Source of the DNA: Fremontodendron californicum
Lineage: Eukaryota; Streptophyta; Magnoliopsida; Malvales; Malvaceae
Assembly: GCA_030761205.1 (NCBI GenBank)
Contig: JAULJL010000011.1
Coordinates: 11,956,501 to 12,020,500, forward strand
DNA: 64,000 nt
Direction: 5' to 3'
The translations under genes and the position numbers were made by a program. Positions 35,227 to 48,500 of this stretch are shown piece by piece (positions within the stretch are counted from its first letter, which is position 1; each line of letters starts with the position of its first letter). The notes below the pieces were generated by a model. The model worked only from the letters and a program-made list of their open reading frames with translations, made no database searches and had not been told where the DNA came from.

Positions 35227-36642
35227 TAGGGGTGAGCGTTCGATCGAATCGAGTCGAATCGAGTGAAAAAAATTCGAGTTAGTCAAGTTTACGAGTCCTA
35301 TTTTGTCAACCGAACTGAATTTGAAAATTTAGCAAATCGAGTCGAGTCAAAAGAAATTCGAGTCGAGTCGAGTCGAATAAATTTATTCGAGTTAAAATAA
35401 ATTTTCAATTATATTTAAGCATGATAAAACAAATCCTATAAATTTTCAATTATATTTAAGCATGATAAAACTAAATTTTGGGTAAATGAAATTGTTCAAT
35501 TCTCTAAACCAAAATCAATGAAAATGTAAGCAAATGTCAAAAGTTCAAGGCTTATAGTGAAATTTAAATTGCTTACTCAACTAAAAAAATTCAAAAATTA
35601 GATACGGATACGTGAATACATCTTATAACTAATATAATACCATATATAAATATTATTTTTCTTTATAAATTAAAAAAATTGAAAAAAAAAATTATTGATC
35701 AAATTCATTTTAATTATTATTAATTTCAATGATTTTGGATCATATTACTTGTAAAAAAGACATAGAGACCGAAGAGAAAGAGAAAGAGAAAAAGGGAGGG
35801 AAACAGAGGGGGGCACAACAGCAAAAAGAGGAAGAAAATTGGGTAAATTTAAAAAACATGCTGTCAATAACTAAATTATTGTTAAATAGTATAATGAAAA
35901 AAATTATTTGAAAAAGAGAAATAAATAATTAAAAATTATTATAAAGGATATTGTAAAGACAAAATTACCCTTAATGAAAAAAATCTATTTTTCCTTTCTC
36001 CTCCATTAAGAAAATATTATTTTTTAAAAATTTTAATTAAAAATAAATTAAAAAATAAAATATTTAAATATTTAATTTTTAAAAAATTTAAAAAAATAAA
36101 GAAAAAATAATTTTAGAAAAAATAATGTTATTTGTTAAAAAAATTTAATTAAAAAAATAAATAATTTTAAATTTAAAAAATATATTTTTTAAAATTAAAA
36201 ACAATTATTTTTAGAAAACTTTATTTTTTAATTAAAAAATAAATTAAAAAATAAGAGAAAAAGGAACGAGAAGGTTTTTTTATCAAGGGTAATTTTGTCT
36301 TTATAATTTCCTTCTTAATAATTTTTTATTTTTATTTCTCTTTTTCAAATAATTTTTACTCATTATACCATTTAACAATAATTTGGTTATTGACAGCATG
36401 TTTTTCAAATTTACCCAAGAAAATTAAACCCTTGTCCAAAACGACGTCGTTTTGGATTTTACTATTCGAATTTTCGGATAACTCGAACTGTGAAATATAA
36501 ATTCGAGCTAAATCGTATAACTCGATTTTTTTATTCGAGTCGATCCGAAAACTCGAAAAACTCGAATAATTCGAACTATTTAAACCAAAATTTGAAATTT
36601 TAATCGGTTTTTTCGAATCGAGTCGGATTTTGCTCACCCCTA
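35227..36642. mobile_element. hAT MITE carrying a nested MULE MITE
   Basis: Ends TAGGGGTGAGCGTTCG and, inverted, TAGGGGTGAGCAAAATCC are flanked by TCACAAAG (35219-35226) and TCCCAAAG (36643-36650), an 8-bp duplication with one change. TCGAGTCGAATCGAG-type repeats fill the subterminal regions. The nested insertion occupies 35841-36416. Confidence 0.85.
35841..36416. mobile_element. MULE-type MITE with ~145-bp inverted repeats
   Basis: The arms 35841-35985 and 36270-36416 are near-perfect inverted copies beginning GGGTAAATTT. The flanks are a perfect 9-bp duplication AAGAAAATT (35832-35840 and 36417-36425). The short centre is A/T homopolymer-like. Arm similarity is high, so the insertion looks relatively young and could form a long hairpin when transcribed. 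Confidence 0.9.
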
Positions 36643-36650
36643 TCCCAAAG

Positions 36651-37466
36651 TACGTAAAACCATTTTTTTTAATAGCAAAATTACCTATTAAAATATCATA
36701 TAAAAAATTTATAATACTTATATTATATATACATAATTTATTTATAATATTAATATATATAAAAGTAGAGAGGTGAAAAAACTTTTGAATCGATGTTAAG
36801 CGTTAACACGTTAACAAAAAATTCAACATCTACCCCCTTACAAATCTCGAGTTTCGAAAATAGTTGACAATCTTGTATGCTCACTGGTAGTATCGTGGGT
36901 GGCTTTAAAAGTCTTTCTTTATGCTCTAGACTGTCTTTTTTTTTTTAGTTTTCAATTTAGAGCCTCATCTTTCTTTTCTATGCTTTCCTTTTCTGTTGAT
37001 TGTTCCATCATGCATTTGAGAATTCAAAATTTCATCCAACGTGAACTTGATAACTCAAAAGTATATCTTGGCGACGAGACAATGATTGAAGCCTCATGAA
37101 TATGAACATTTCTTAAGGTACAGACTCTCCAGTTCAAATAACCGTGTTAGATCAAAGTAAACTTTTGAGGTATGTAACGTAGTCCAAGGTGCAAGGCTAT
37201 GAAAGAGAGGGTATGTAGGTCCAAAGTATGTGTTTAAGGGTGATTAAACCAGGGATTACTTCATTGTGAGAAGAATTTTTTTCATTTTGACATTTCATCA
37301 CTGTTCATCTTTTCTTTCATTCATTCATTGTTTCTCTTTTTGCTTTTGCCTTGCTCATTTTTTAACAACATTTTGATACCCCGTTCATCAAAAATTTGCC
37401 ATTTGGAATAAAGCATTCTTTTCTTGTCCTTGTAATAGAACTCAACAATTCATAACCTTTGAAAAA
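36651..37466. other. Unclassified stretch upstream of the Athila-like fragment
   Basis: It lacks protein similarity and a second LTR. It may be retrotransposon-derived noncoding sequence or the truncated junction of the Athila-like element. Confidence 0.35.
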
Positions 37467-37467
37467 T

Positions 37468-38122
37468 TGGCCCACTCTCTTTAAAGATGTTCACCAGTTT
37501 GTTGCCAGATGTGATAGATGTCAAAGAGTGGGCAATATCTCAAGGAGAAACGAGATGCCTCTCAACAACATTCTTGAGGTAGAGATTTTTGATGTATGGG
37601 AAATTGATTTCATGGGTCCATTTATTTCCTCATAAAACAATCTTTACATTCTAGTTGCGGTTGATTATGTATCTAAGTGGGTGGAAGCAACAGCCTTGCA
37701 AACCAATGATTCCAAGGTGGTATTAAACTTCTTGAAAAAGAATATCTTTACCCGCTTTGGCACTCCAAGAGCAATTATTAGTGATGAGGGGTCTCACTTT
37801 TGCAATAAATATTTTGAAGCCCTCCTTGCTAAATATGGAGTCAAGCACAATTGCCACAGCCTACCATCCACAAACAAGTGGTCAAGCCGAAGTCTCTAAG
37901 AGAGAAATCAAGAGAATTTTGGAGAAGACTGTCAGCCCAACTAGAAAAGATTGGTCCAAGAGATTGGATGATGCATTGTGGGCATATAGGACGACTTATA
38001 AAACTCCAATTGGGATTTCCCCTTACAAGTTGATTTTCGGGAAAGCATGCCATCTTCCAGTAGAGTTGGAACACAATGTATATTGGGCCATCAAGAAGTT
38101 GAATTTTGCATTCTTTTGTTAA
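37468..38122 (+). pseudogene. Ty3/gypsy (Athila-like) integrase fragment, frameshifted
   Basis: Translation from 37468 gives the end of the integrase zinc-binding domain (WPTLFKDVHQFVARCDRCQR). After an in-frame stop near 37634 comes the core: AVDYVSKWVEA with the first catalytic Asp, then FGTPRAIISDEGSHF with the second. A frame change near 37845 leads to ATAYHPQTSGQAEVSKREIK with the catalytic Glu, and then WAYRTTYKTPIGISPYKL and GKACHLPVELEH. The last motif is characteristic of Athila-lineage integrases. The frame ends at 38122. Gag, protease, RT and RNase H are absent from the window, so this is the 3' part of a 5'-truncated, dead element, with the polypurine tract and 3' LTR downstream. 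Confidence 0.85.
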
Positions 38123-39139
38123 ATTCTTTTGTTAGTTTCATGTTAGGATGTGATTTTCAACAAATTGAGCACTTAATCTCTTGCTTAGATTTGCATTGCT
38201 TATTTAAATACTGATTATGTTATTATGAATTGCGATTATGTCTAGAACCTAGAATTTGTTTGATTCTCTCTCAAGGCGAAATCCTAGACAACACTAAGTT
38301 GAGAAAGTGATTTAGGCCATCTTTGGATCGTTTTGAGCCTTTCGAGCCTACCTTTATACATTAATATCCTTAGTCTACCTCTTTGAGCCTAATTGATATA
38401 TATCTATTTTCTTTGATTGCCACATCTTTTAGCCTAGCCAAATAAGAAAAACCATGATTAACCTTCACTACATAGGCATGTGATGATATTACAGAAAACA
38501 ATTATGAGCCATGTCGAATTTGGGTGAAATAGTGGTGATATAAAATAAAAAAATAATGTTATGGTTCTTCAAAAACGAAGAATAGAAAAAAAATGAATAA
38601 AGTGATGAAGCAAAAAAGAAGTGTATTAAAAGAATGGAGAATGTAATTTGAGGAAAAGACTATGACTTTCAAAAATCCTAATAAAAATGTAAAGTGTATA
38701 TGGATGAATTCAACCGAAATATATCCTTTATCATACCTTGACCCTAGCCTTACATTACAAGCTTAATAAAAACCTACTTGATCCTTGACGAAGTGTTAGT
38801 CTACATTAATAGAGAGAGATGAAAAGCAAATATATGAGAATCTAGTACTATAATTCGTATTTTGCATTGACATAAACTTATTCGGATTGCATGCAATGAT
38901 TTGTCAAGAGATTATTCACGCACACACTGGAAATCCAAACAAGCATGAAACATACGATTGAATTGAATCATAAAGTTGGATTATGTTTGTGTTTTACTTT
39001 GAATTGAGATTTTGAGATAGTTTTTGAGGAAAAATTAAGGAAATCATTAGTTAAGTGCATTCATCTTTGGCTATGCTTTATTTTCTTTTGTTTTGATTAG
39101 TTTGTCTTGTTTTATTTTGCTCGAGGACTAGCAAAATCT

Positions 39140-39153
39140 TAAGTTTGGGGGTG
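39140..39153 (+). promoter_or_regulatory. Polypurine tract / plus-strand primer region
   Basis: AAGTTTGGGGGTG immediately precedes the LTR start TGATAAC, after a GCTCGAGGACTAGCAAA motif commonly seen in this position. Confidence 0.7.
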
Positions 39154-40389
39154 TGATAACTCTATAAAATAGAGTTATTTAATCCTATTTTATGCTTTTA
39201 AAATAGCTAAGTCCTTGTAGTTTAAACTATTAATTTACTATTTTTAGTTATTTTTATTTATTTCTTATTTAGTTTTATTTATTTATTTTATGTTTTATGT
39301 TTTATTTTAGTTATTAATTAATGTCTTTTGTAATTTTGTAGAGTCCTAAAGCTAGAAGGAAACGCTCAACTCATATATGGAAAGTCCAAGCTGGAGGCAG
39401 TTACTTGGCCATTAAGTTTCCCTTCTTCAGGCTTTCAAGGCTCTATAAGTAGGAACCCTTAGGCTTTATTTTAGCTTCTTAGTTAGTTTTTGTTTTAGTT
39501 TTAACAAGAGGAGAGCAGCCACCACCATCTTGCAAGAAGCCAAGAACAGTTTTGGAGACTAGAAGACTGAAGAACTGACAACCTTTAGTTTTTTTCTTCT
39601 TCCTCAATCTTTTTTTATTTTCTTGTAATTTGATGTTGGTGAAACTCCTTTGGTCATTGTTTTCAATGTCAAGCATGAACTAAATTTCTTTTCTAGGATT
39701 GCAATGGAACTCAACACATAGTTTGCATTATTTTACTCTCTAGTTTGATTTAATGATATTTGAGTTGTTTATGCATTCTTGTACTCAATGCTTTTAATTG
39801 CTTGATCACCAATTAAACTGATTTCTTAACCTAAATACAACTAGACATAGGGAGTTTAGTGTTAGACATTGATTGCATAACACATGTTTCATATTCATTT
39901 ATTAGAATGAATTAATCTGCATGTAGGGTAGACATACACTTACATGTCATATGTAATCACTTTTAGAGTTTAAGCTTAATGAGTTTCTCTTAAATTCAAT
40001 TATTATAGACATATAGTTAATTGGTTAAGGGAGATATTTTTATAAGACCATCGACAGATGCTTATAAATAGATTAGAACTCTAGATTAACAATCCAAGAT
40101 CATTAATCAAATTAAGAGGTAAAAGACATCCAAGCGAAGTGTTGAGGGAAGTTGTAATCTTAGGCTTTTCTCCATTGATTTAAACCCAATTTATATTTAC
40201 TTCGTTTATTATTTTCTTTAATTTAGTTTTAATTTACACACTTTTTCATAAATTATTTGGATAAGAGTAAGTTGTTTTAATTTTAGTATTTAACAAATTT
40301 AATATCAATTCCTCATGGGTACAACACTCCACTTCCACTTTATTACTTGTTTACGATAGCGTGCACTTGCGTATTGAAATCTGACAACA
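39154..40389 (+). mobile_element. 3' LTR of the Athila-like element (1236 bp)
   Basis: It starts TGATAACTCTATAAAATAG and ends TTGAAATCTGACAACA (TG...CA). A TATA-like box TATAAGT is at 39444-39450. Its central blocks are shared with the solo LTRs at 18914-20285 and 41193-42559. Confidence 0.8.
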
Positions 40390-41044
40390 CATATGTCTCC
40401 TCATAATCATTTGGAGTGATGAATCTTCTATGGACTACTTATTTATCTTCGTATGTTTCATGGCATACCCAAAAGCACCTAACCTAGGAATTTTTTTATT
40501 AGGATCCGTTCAAAGGAAATCGAAGTATGACAATTCACATACAAGATAATCTGGCATCACAAGTCAGAGGGCTACTTACACAACTGACACATGAGAATCT
40601 TTTCATAGACACTAGAGTGAGCTACCAAATGGAGTTCTCATTACGGGCCATGTTCAGTTTACTTGTTCTCATAACAAGCACCTACATGATATCCCCAAGT
40701 ATCTCTATACTTCAATCTATGAGACTAATTGCTTACTTCATATGTAAGGAGGCTTAACATGTACCAATTTTTGAGCATTATCAATGCCCTGTCTTGACAA
40801 TACAATGACATGAACAATTTTAGGAACATGGATTTGATGCATAAAGATATCATAATTATAACGCTTTATAATTATTTTACAAGGCTTTTATGTTCCATGA
40901 GCTTCATCTAGTTAGTATTTAGTAACTCTTATTATGTTTACTAATGATGAATAAAAACCATTAATCACATATTGTATAAGTGATTAATATGCATTATCGC
41001 TTGTATATCTTTTTCCAATCCAATTAACTCCGCATACTCCAACA
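40390..41044 (-). mobile_element. Copia-like LTR fragment (copy B), cut by the Athila-like element
   Basis: Collinear with 18121-18765 of copy A. On the minus strand it begins TGTTGGAGTATGCGG, preserving the TG start. The distal portion is missing because of the Athila-like insertion at 40389. A 76-residue ORF here (40527-40757) and its twin at 18245 are LTR-encoded coincidences. Confidence 0.65.
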
Positions 41045-43813
41045 ATAATAAGCTTAAACCCCCAATTCATTTTTACACAACTCCTTTAATGTTGTAACCT
41101 TTATGGTTGGTTGCTCCAGGATTCTTTCCTTAAACTTGGTTTATATGTCCTTTACAAAAAAATAAAATGTTCTTATTGGCTTCTAAAACATCTTATAATT
41201 CTATGAAATAGCGTTATTTTATCACATTTTGTGCATTAAAATTGGCTAAATCCTTGAGGTTAAATTCAGAATCTTTAATTTATAGTTAGTTTTTAATTTT
41301 ATTTATTTTTTCTCTTATGAGTATTTTAGGTAGTAATTTAGTGCTATACATTCTTTTTGAAGGTGTACAGTAAGAAGGAGCTCCAAGATGTGAAAAAATG
41401 ATAGGGATCAGATGAAATTAAAGCCTAATTCCATAAAGCTCAGAGCTATAGTGTTGGGAAATTGGTGTTGCAATGCCAACTTAGACAGAGGCAGAAACTC
41501 CAGTGCCGCATACACAAGCTAAAAGTAACAAGAGTCCTACAAGGACTGAAAATATCGTTTTTCCTTTGTGCCTTGGACGGGGGACTCTTAGAAGGGAATT
41601 TTGAATGAGAACTTGGGACTCCTAAGAAGAGTGGGGAACAACCAAGAAGAAGGAAAAAAAAAAGGAAAAAAAAAAAACAAGAGTAGAGTAGCCACGAAGC
41701 ATTCAAGAAGACAAAAGAGATTTTGGAAGATTGAAGACTGAAGATCCGACAATCTTTAGTTTTTCTCTTCTTCCCTTACTGTTCTTAAATTTTCTTGTAA
41801 TGTCAATTATGGTGAAACTTCCTTGGTTTGTGTTTTCAGTAGTTATTATGAACTAAATAATTTTCCTTAGGATTGCAATTGAACTCAACATGTAATTTAG
41901 ATTTTTCTTTTTTTCTCTTTTTTGCTTTTAATGTTAATTGAGTTGTTTATTCAATCTTGTGCTTATTGCTTCTAATTGACTGACCACTAATTAGATTGAT
42001 TTGGTAAACCTAAATAAACTTGGAAATGGAATTTTGGTTTAACCATGGATGGAATAACAATTTTATTTATTTAATTGAATGAATTGATTTACGTGTAAGA
42101 TAAAAATATACTTACAGGTCATATGAAGCTGATATAGAGCTAAACTTAATGAATCTCTCTTTAATTTAATTCTCATATGAATATAGTGAATTGGTTGAGA
42201 GAAATATGTTTATAAGAAAATCGAAAGATACTTATAAACAAATTAGAATTCTTGATTAACGACTCAGTACAATTAATTCAGTCAAGAGAAAGAGTATAAG
42301 AGATTCAAAAGAAATGATGAGGAAAATTGTAATTCTAGGCTTTTTCTTATTGATTAATAAAATTTCATTTATCATTCTTGTTTGTTATTTTGTTTTGTTA
42401 ATATTCTACAAGTTTTAATAATGGGTTTGAATAAGTTTAAGTTGTCATTATTTTAGTAATTAATGAATTTGGTAATAATTCCCCGTGGGAATGATACTTT
42501 ACTCATCATTATATTACTTGTTACCGATACATGCACTTGCATGGTTAAATCTGACAATAACATCTATGCTCAGGATGATATGTCTTAATACTAAAACTAT
42601 TATCTCTAGAATCATAGCTAGCAAACAACCTTCATGAACAATCCTTCATACAACCTAACCTAGTTTTTTTTTTTTGGTTCATTCTTTTATAACCTCAATT
42701 GCACTCCCTTTGCAAAAGCATATTTCTTGACGTCTTCTGTGAATTGCTTATTATCCTTAAATCTTATTCCCAGTTCTCACAATGGAAAGACACAGTTTGG
42801 ATCATACCTAAGTCCAATTGATTTTTCCTCACATGTGGATTATGGTCCTCATCAGATTGTTCACTGTCTCCATATTCTTCAGGATCTAAAGAATCTAAAT
42901 AATCACTCTCATGCACTGAACCTTGCCTTCTCTATCTCCTATTATGTCTTTCTCTACAACATCAGATTCACATCACCTTCACCAACCTTTTCAACCTCAC
43001 CCTCACTATCTCTTTGAGTCTCAACCCCACTCCTCCCTCACGTAATATATCTGATGCATTAGTTACCTCTAATTTCTAAACCTTTCACATGTTCTTTTCT
43101 ACCATTGCTTTTTTTAGCTCTCTTAACTTCTGCTAGCGGCCTATTTCTTTTCATCATCATCATCAGTCAAACAGTCAATCTCAATTAAGAAAACATCTTC
43201 ATCACCTTCGTCACCCAACATAAAACCACTATCTTCATTAAATTATGAACTACCCACCCCATCCTTATTGAATGTTGTTTCATGAGCCACAAACTCACTT
43301 CCCTCGATAGTATCTTCCTCAATACTAGTAGGAACATTAAAAGCATTTTCTCCATTAATTGACTATCCAAATTTGCAACACCCTCTTCATTACCAAAACC
43401 CTTTAAACTACCGCCAGCTTGTACATTCCTACCCTCACCCCTATGGTCTCCTCAGGCTCTACATTACTATCAAGAAGTAAATGAGGTTAATCTCGAGGCA
43501 TATCAACCTTGTGCTCGACATATATTTCTATAGTGCCCTTATATAATAAATGCCCACTAACTATCTAACAAAATTGTTATTAAATATCAACACTAACCCA
43601 TCCACATTGAACTCAACATTTGGGACTATAGTAAACATAAGGGAAGTGCACATACCTTATTGATTTAACATGCTCCATTATTTCTCAATAAGATAACCTA
43701 TCAGGATCTATCTCAAAGCTATCTATGGCCTCATTGATATAATCAAATTTAGGTTCAATGACAAAATTGCTATCACGAAAGTATTAATACAGAAATAACT
43801 CCAGATTCATCAT
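41045..43813 (-). pseudogene. Mutator-like transposase pseudogene, copy B
   Basis: Same decayed MuDR-type N-terminal region as copy A, starting at ATG 43813 on the minus strand. It is interrupted by the solo LTR at 41193-42559 but lacks the MITE. Copy B retains about 60 bp (about 43600-43665) missing from copy A and keeps the IEIYVEHKVDMPR stretch. Stops, frameshifts and absence of the catalytic core make it non-functional. Confidence 0.7.
41193..42559 (+). mobile_element. Athila-like solo LTR nested in MULE copy B
   Basis: It starts TTATAATTCTATGAAATAG and ends ATCTGACAATA, with a perfect 5-bp duplication ACATC (41188-41192 and 42560-42564). Paralogous to 18914-20285. Confidence 0.85.
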
Positions 43814-45028
43814 CTATTATGCATGTAATATAATAAAATAATACAATTTTTGAATTCCATCAACATCGAGTACATAACAACATTTAAAACACAATACAAA
43901 CAAACATAAAAAAAAAAAAATGAGAACAGTTTATCATGCCCAACCATTAACCTCTGAGACCCAACTCCAAATGCATAACTCTAACGCCAATACCAAATAC
44001 ATGGAGGGAATTATAAACAAATGGGACCAGTTTATCATGTCGTTTTTCACATATAAAAAGTAAAAAAATAAAATAAAATAAAAACACTTTAACTAGTTAA
44101 AGGAATCCAATACCAAATTATTTTCTATCCAAAGGAATCTAATAATGTGCCAAAAGAGTACCTCACAATCCTTTAACTTCGATACAAGCATTGCAAACTT
44201 CACAAGACCCAATAGTTCGACTTGGTTTTCCACAAAAACCAAATTCGTGAATAAAATTATATAGGTTTTCTTTTGCTTAATTTCGGTTTATATCTAGGGC
44301 AGAAAGAAGGAAAAAATTTTGGGGAATTTCAATTTTCAATGAATTTTAGATTTTAGGTTTTTTATTTCAGAGGTTTAAGGAATTTTAGTATTTCTGTTTT
44401 TCTTTAATTTTTTTTTATTTTAATTTTCTTTTTCTGTTAACGTTTAATTTTGGATTTTTAAAAATTTTCAATTACTGACCAATAATGTATTGCCACGTGG
44501 ACATCTAACAGAGGAAATTATCCCACCTAAATTATGGCTTGCCATGTTAAATTTTTTGCCACATCATTCAACACATGGCAATTTTAGTTCATATTATCCG
44601 TTTGTTAATAGACATCTAAGTCGGTGACGAGTTTCCATCAATAGGAGGGTTAAATTAGTGAAAAATAAATATTTGAAAAATTGATTGATTGCAATAAAAG
44701 AATAAAAAGAACCTGAGATTCAATAATTTTTTAATTACAATTCAAGAACTTTTTATATTTAAGCCATAAATCTTTGACCTTCAAAACAATGATAACAATC
44801 ATTAAATCAAATATAAGTTGATTCGAAAAGACCTATTAAATTACATCAAATAATTTGTTTATACGTTCGAGATAAAGCTAGAGCTAATTACATATCTTTA
44901 CTAACTCAAAAATTCATAATTGCCAAAAGAATTTATGATGTATACATTGATATTTGTTTAAAACTATCAACAAAGTGTTGATTACCAATTAGAAGTTAAG
45001 ACAAATATTGAATGAACTATCAGATAAA

Positions 45029-45519
45029 TATTTAGAGAAATTTATCCATATTTATTCATATGTTCAAAAAATACATGCTCTTCATATCTATTCATAGCAA
45101 TCTGATTGTGTCATTAGTTGATATAATGACAAACACCGCTAAATGAAAGTTTAAAATTCGAATCTCAACTTTTTTCTTTGTCCTCAAGCTACATCCTTTT
45201 TTTTTTTTACCAAAAAAATCACCTCTAAATTTTATGTTCCATTTTCTCTCATCTCGCAAACCATACCAAACCATTTTGATCGTAAGAGATCTCAAGGAAA
45301 AGATTCAGGACAACTTGTGAATTATACTCAAATTTGTCAAGCATTGTCGCCAGAAAAATTGGCGAAACCAGAGTCTTCGCATAATGGCGTACTAGTAAAT
45401 TGAACGTAGAAATGTCATTCGCTTTCGAGTTTTCTCCACTATAACTGTAATCAAGAATAACAACGAACTAACAAGGAGAACTTTCCTTTAACATAAGATA
45501 ATTCACGAAACTAAATATC
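45029..45519. other. 3' flank of the glucosidase II gene
   Basis: It must contain the 3' UTR and cleavage site of the minus-strand gene. No canonical AATAAA is obvious in the first 150 bp after the stop. The ORF at 45092-45295 is not recognisable. Confidence 0.5.
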
Positions 45520-48500
45520 CTACAAAATTTTTATTGTCCAGTCTTCAGCGACCCTGACACCAGGCTTCCGGATGGTTACAGCAGCAGCAGCAGCACCATG
45601 TCCCCCTAGCCGAAGTGGACCAACTTCAACTTCGACCTTCTGATTTCCTGGTTCGACAAGAGCGCTTTTTGGCATAGGGTTATATCCAAGAAGAATAATC
45701 CGCTCAATAACGCAGTCTGAAGAAAATCTAGACTTGCCAAAGGAAGAAGAGGACGCCATATTTGATGATGTAAGCTGCCCATTTGAGAACACAAAGCGGC
45801 GATGAATGTAAGCCCCGTGCTTGAAGTCGAAGCTTTTTCCATCATCAAGATAGAGTTCGCCTTCGGCTGCTTGTGAACTGTTCAGAGCTATCACCTAATA
45901 AACAGACACAGTGATGTTAGAACTACCGGCTCATCATGCTGAAACTAAAATACTTAATTACTGCTGTCATCAATGCCAAAAATTCCTGTAAAGAAAGAAT
46001 GTAGAGAAAAGAGCACAACAATCATCATTCAAGCTGTCATTTTATAAATTTTTGAGAAACGATAGCTACTCCATAGTTCGATGAAATGTGTTCTAAATTC
46101 TAATGAAAAGGAAATTTGCTCTAAGTCATAATAATGCGATCCCATACTTTGCTGGATTTAACTAGTCACACAGTTAATAATGAGTGCCATGCTGATTAAG
46201 AAAACCTAGAACAATAACTTATTAAAAATGTCCAAGGAACGAAATTTTGAGAAGCACTAACAAATTCTGAGCAAACAAGCATTTCATTCTTTTCTTTTAA
46301 TATTCTAACATTACTAATTATTTCTAAACTGCTGTAATGTATTTGTAGATTTATCTTCCACTTTAGTACTGTGTTCTCTTGGTTATAAGTACCCTTCAGT
46401 AAATGAAGAGCAATAAACCAAAAAATTATAAGTAATTGGCATTAAGGCGAAATGTTGACAACACTAAAAAAAAAAAAAGCAGCACAACAACTTATATTAA
46501 TATAGGATGGGAGAGTCCAAAAGGTAAATATGGGATCCTTATAGAATATTAAAGAGTAAAAGGATAGATTAACAAAATAAAAGGACCATTAAATAAGAGG
46601 ATTATATCAATATGTAATTATAAATAATACTTGGCTCTCTTGGAAGTTGGAATCAAGAAAAGCTCAAAAGCCTAAAAAAAGAGGTGTAAGAACAGGGCAT
46701 CCATACCAGCCAATGGTGTGAGACTTGAAGCCCATGGTACCAGCACACCAGCCAAGAAAAGAACAACTCAAACAAAATTATCTCTCAAGAACTACTTCAC
46801 TGTTTCGAAACACAATTATCTCTCATCAATTAGCTAACCAAGTACCACTCAATATCTTTCTCTTTTTCCTCCTCCAGGTTTTAGTTTTGTTTGGATCTCT
46901 AAAATCCCAAGATCAAGATTTTAATGAGTCCATACCAACTTGACTAAGTTCTCTTTGATAATATTCAGCATTATTTAATGACCACCACATACATGGATTT
47001 TTGAGAAATTATTACAAATCCTTTCAACCATATAAACTGTAAACAAACAAATTAGAATTGCAACATGTCATTAAAATTACTAAATCAGCATATATGAGGC
47101 TACAATACCGATAACAACTATCATATTATTGAAACGCATGGAGCCATTTATTGACATGATCATTTTAAAGACGTGTCACATATTGATCTGTCGGTCCTAC
47201 AGCTCATAATTGGTAGGACGTGCCTAGGTAATTTCTGTTGCACAAGGCTAGTATGCATATAAATCACATCAAGAATCTATATATGGTTTCATATTAACAT
47301 ATTTGGATTAATTCCTTTACAGGATAATAGTAAACATGGAAATTTTGCAATAGACATCAACTAGAACAAAAAAATTTCTGGATATCTCCATGAACAGCTT
47401 GTTAGTATCAACTAGTGTTGGTATTTACCCTCAGTCATTTAATATTCGAAATGGCACATTTAGGGTACGTTTGGTACCCTTTTTGTTGTGTTTTTATGTT
47501 TTTGTTTACATTTTTTTTTGGAAATTGGAAATAAAAGTGTGTTTGGTAAGTTGTTTTTGTTTTCAAAAACCAAAAACTAGAAACAACGTTTTGGAAAGTT
47601 TTGGAAATTGTTGGAAGTGAAAAAATAATGTTTCCAATATTTTGGAAACATTTTCATCAATGGTGAGAGTACCGTGCATGAACAGTATCAATTTTAATGC
47701 CAAAAAAATAGAAGAAATCCATCAAAACTGCCTAAGCTCGATTTGAACCCCTACCATTTTCATATTCACGCTTCAACCACTTCTTGTGGTCCCTTGCTTT
47801 CAAATTACTGCAACAAGAATTTTACTTCCAAAACACTTTTTCAAGTTCAATAAAATGAATATAAAACAAAACAAAAACTTTCAAAAACATAAAACTGGAA
47901 ATAATGCCAAACGACCTCTTAGTTGTGATTGACTTTCAGGGATTTTGTTTTCCAAAGTGCAATTTAGGACCCAAAAGGCCAAACCAGTGTTAAAGACACA
48001 AGGCACACTCTATGTGCTAGGACCATTGTATTGCCCAAAGTGCAAGGTATAGAAAAAGTGCTCTCCCAAAGTACCCATTTGTTTATTCTTGTAAAAAGAG
48101 CTAATAATATCCTTTTTTCTATTAATAGAAATACTAGTGAAAGGAACACACAAAAAAAACTGAAAGTAAAAAACCAAGAGACTTCAAGTCAAGCATGCTT
48201 TCTATAAATCTTTTGCCTATCAAAAGCACAAGTAGGTAGCTAGGTGCAGAAGATGAACACCTAATCAAAGGCACCTCACAAGAAGGGGTGCTTAGTTGAT
48301 TTGTGCTATGCCTTAGGGCATAGACACAAACCATGAACTTGGGCCACCATAACAGCCTAACTGTACTAGAAAATACAAATCAATAAACATAATATATCGC
48401 AATAATATCTGGCACTATTTTACAACATGTGTAAGATATATTTATGAGAAGACTAGAAAGGTGAAATGGTATCCATTACATACCAGTGTATAAGGATCAT

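Larger units (their letters stand above)
37468..40389 (+). mobile_element. 5'-truncated Athila-like LTR retrotransposon
   Basis: It comprises the integrase remnant (to 38122), about 1 kb of noncoding 3' sequence (38123-39140), a polypurine tract and one LTR. No matching 5' LTR is visible upstream. Its 3' end lies in the copia-like LTR of copy B: copy A continues uninterrupted through the same position near 18121. The copia sequence expected on the far side is not found left of 37.4 kb, implying deletion of the 5' half together with the flank. Confidence 0.7.
41045..45028 (-). mobile_element. Mutator-like element remnant, copy B
   Basis: Collinear with 18766-23670. Because both copies share the same nested copia-like and Athila-like LTRs at the same sites, they descend from one already-nested ancestor. 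The right end lies about 490 bp from the stop codon of the glucosidase II gene. Confidence 0.65.

Noticed and set aside
47740..47800. tRNA B-box-like GGGGTTCAAATCGAG on the minus strand
   Set aside because: It lies within a Harbinger-like MITE and has no matching A box or cloverleaf.
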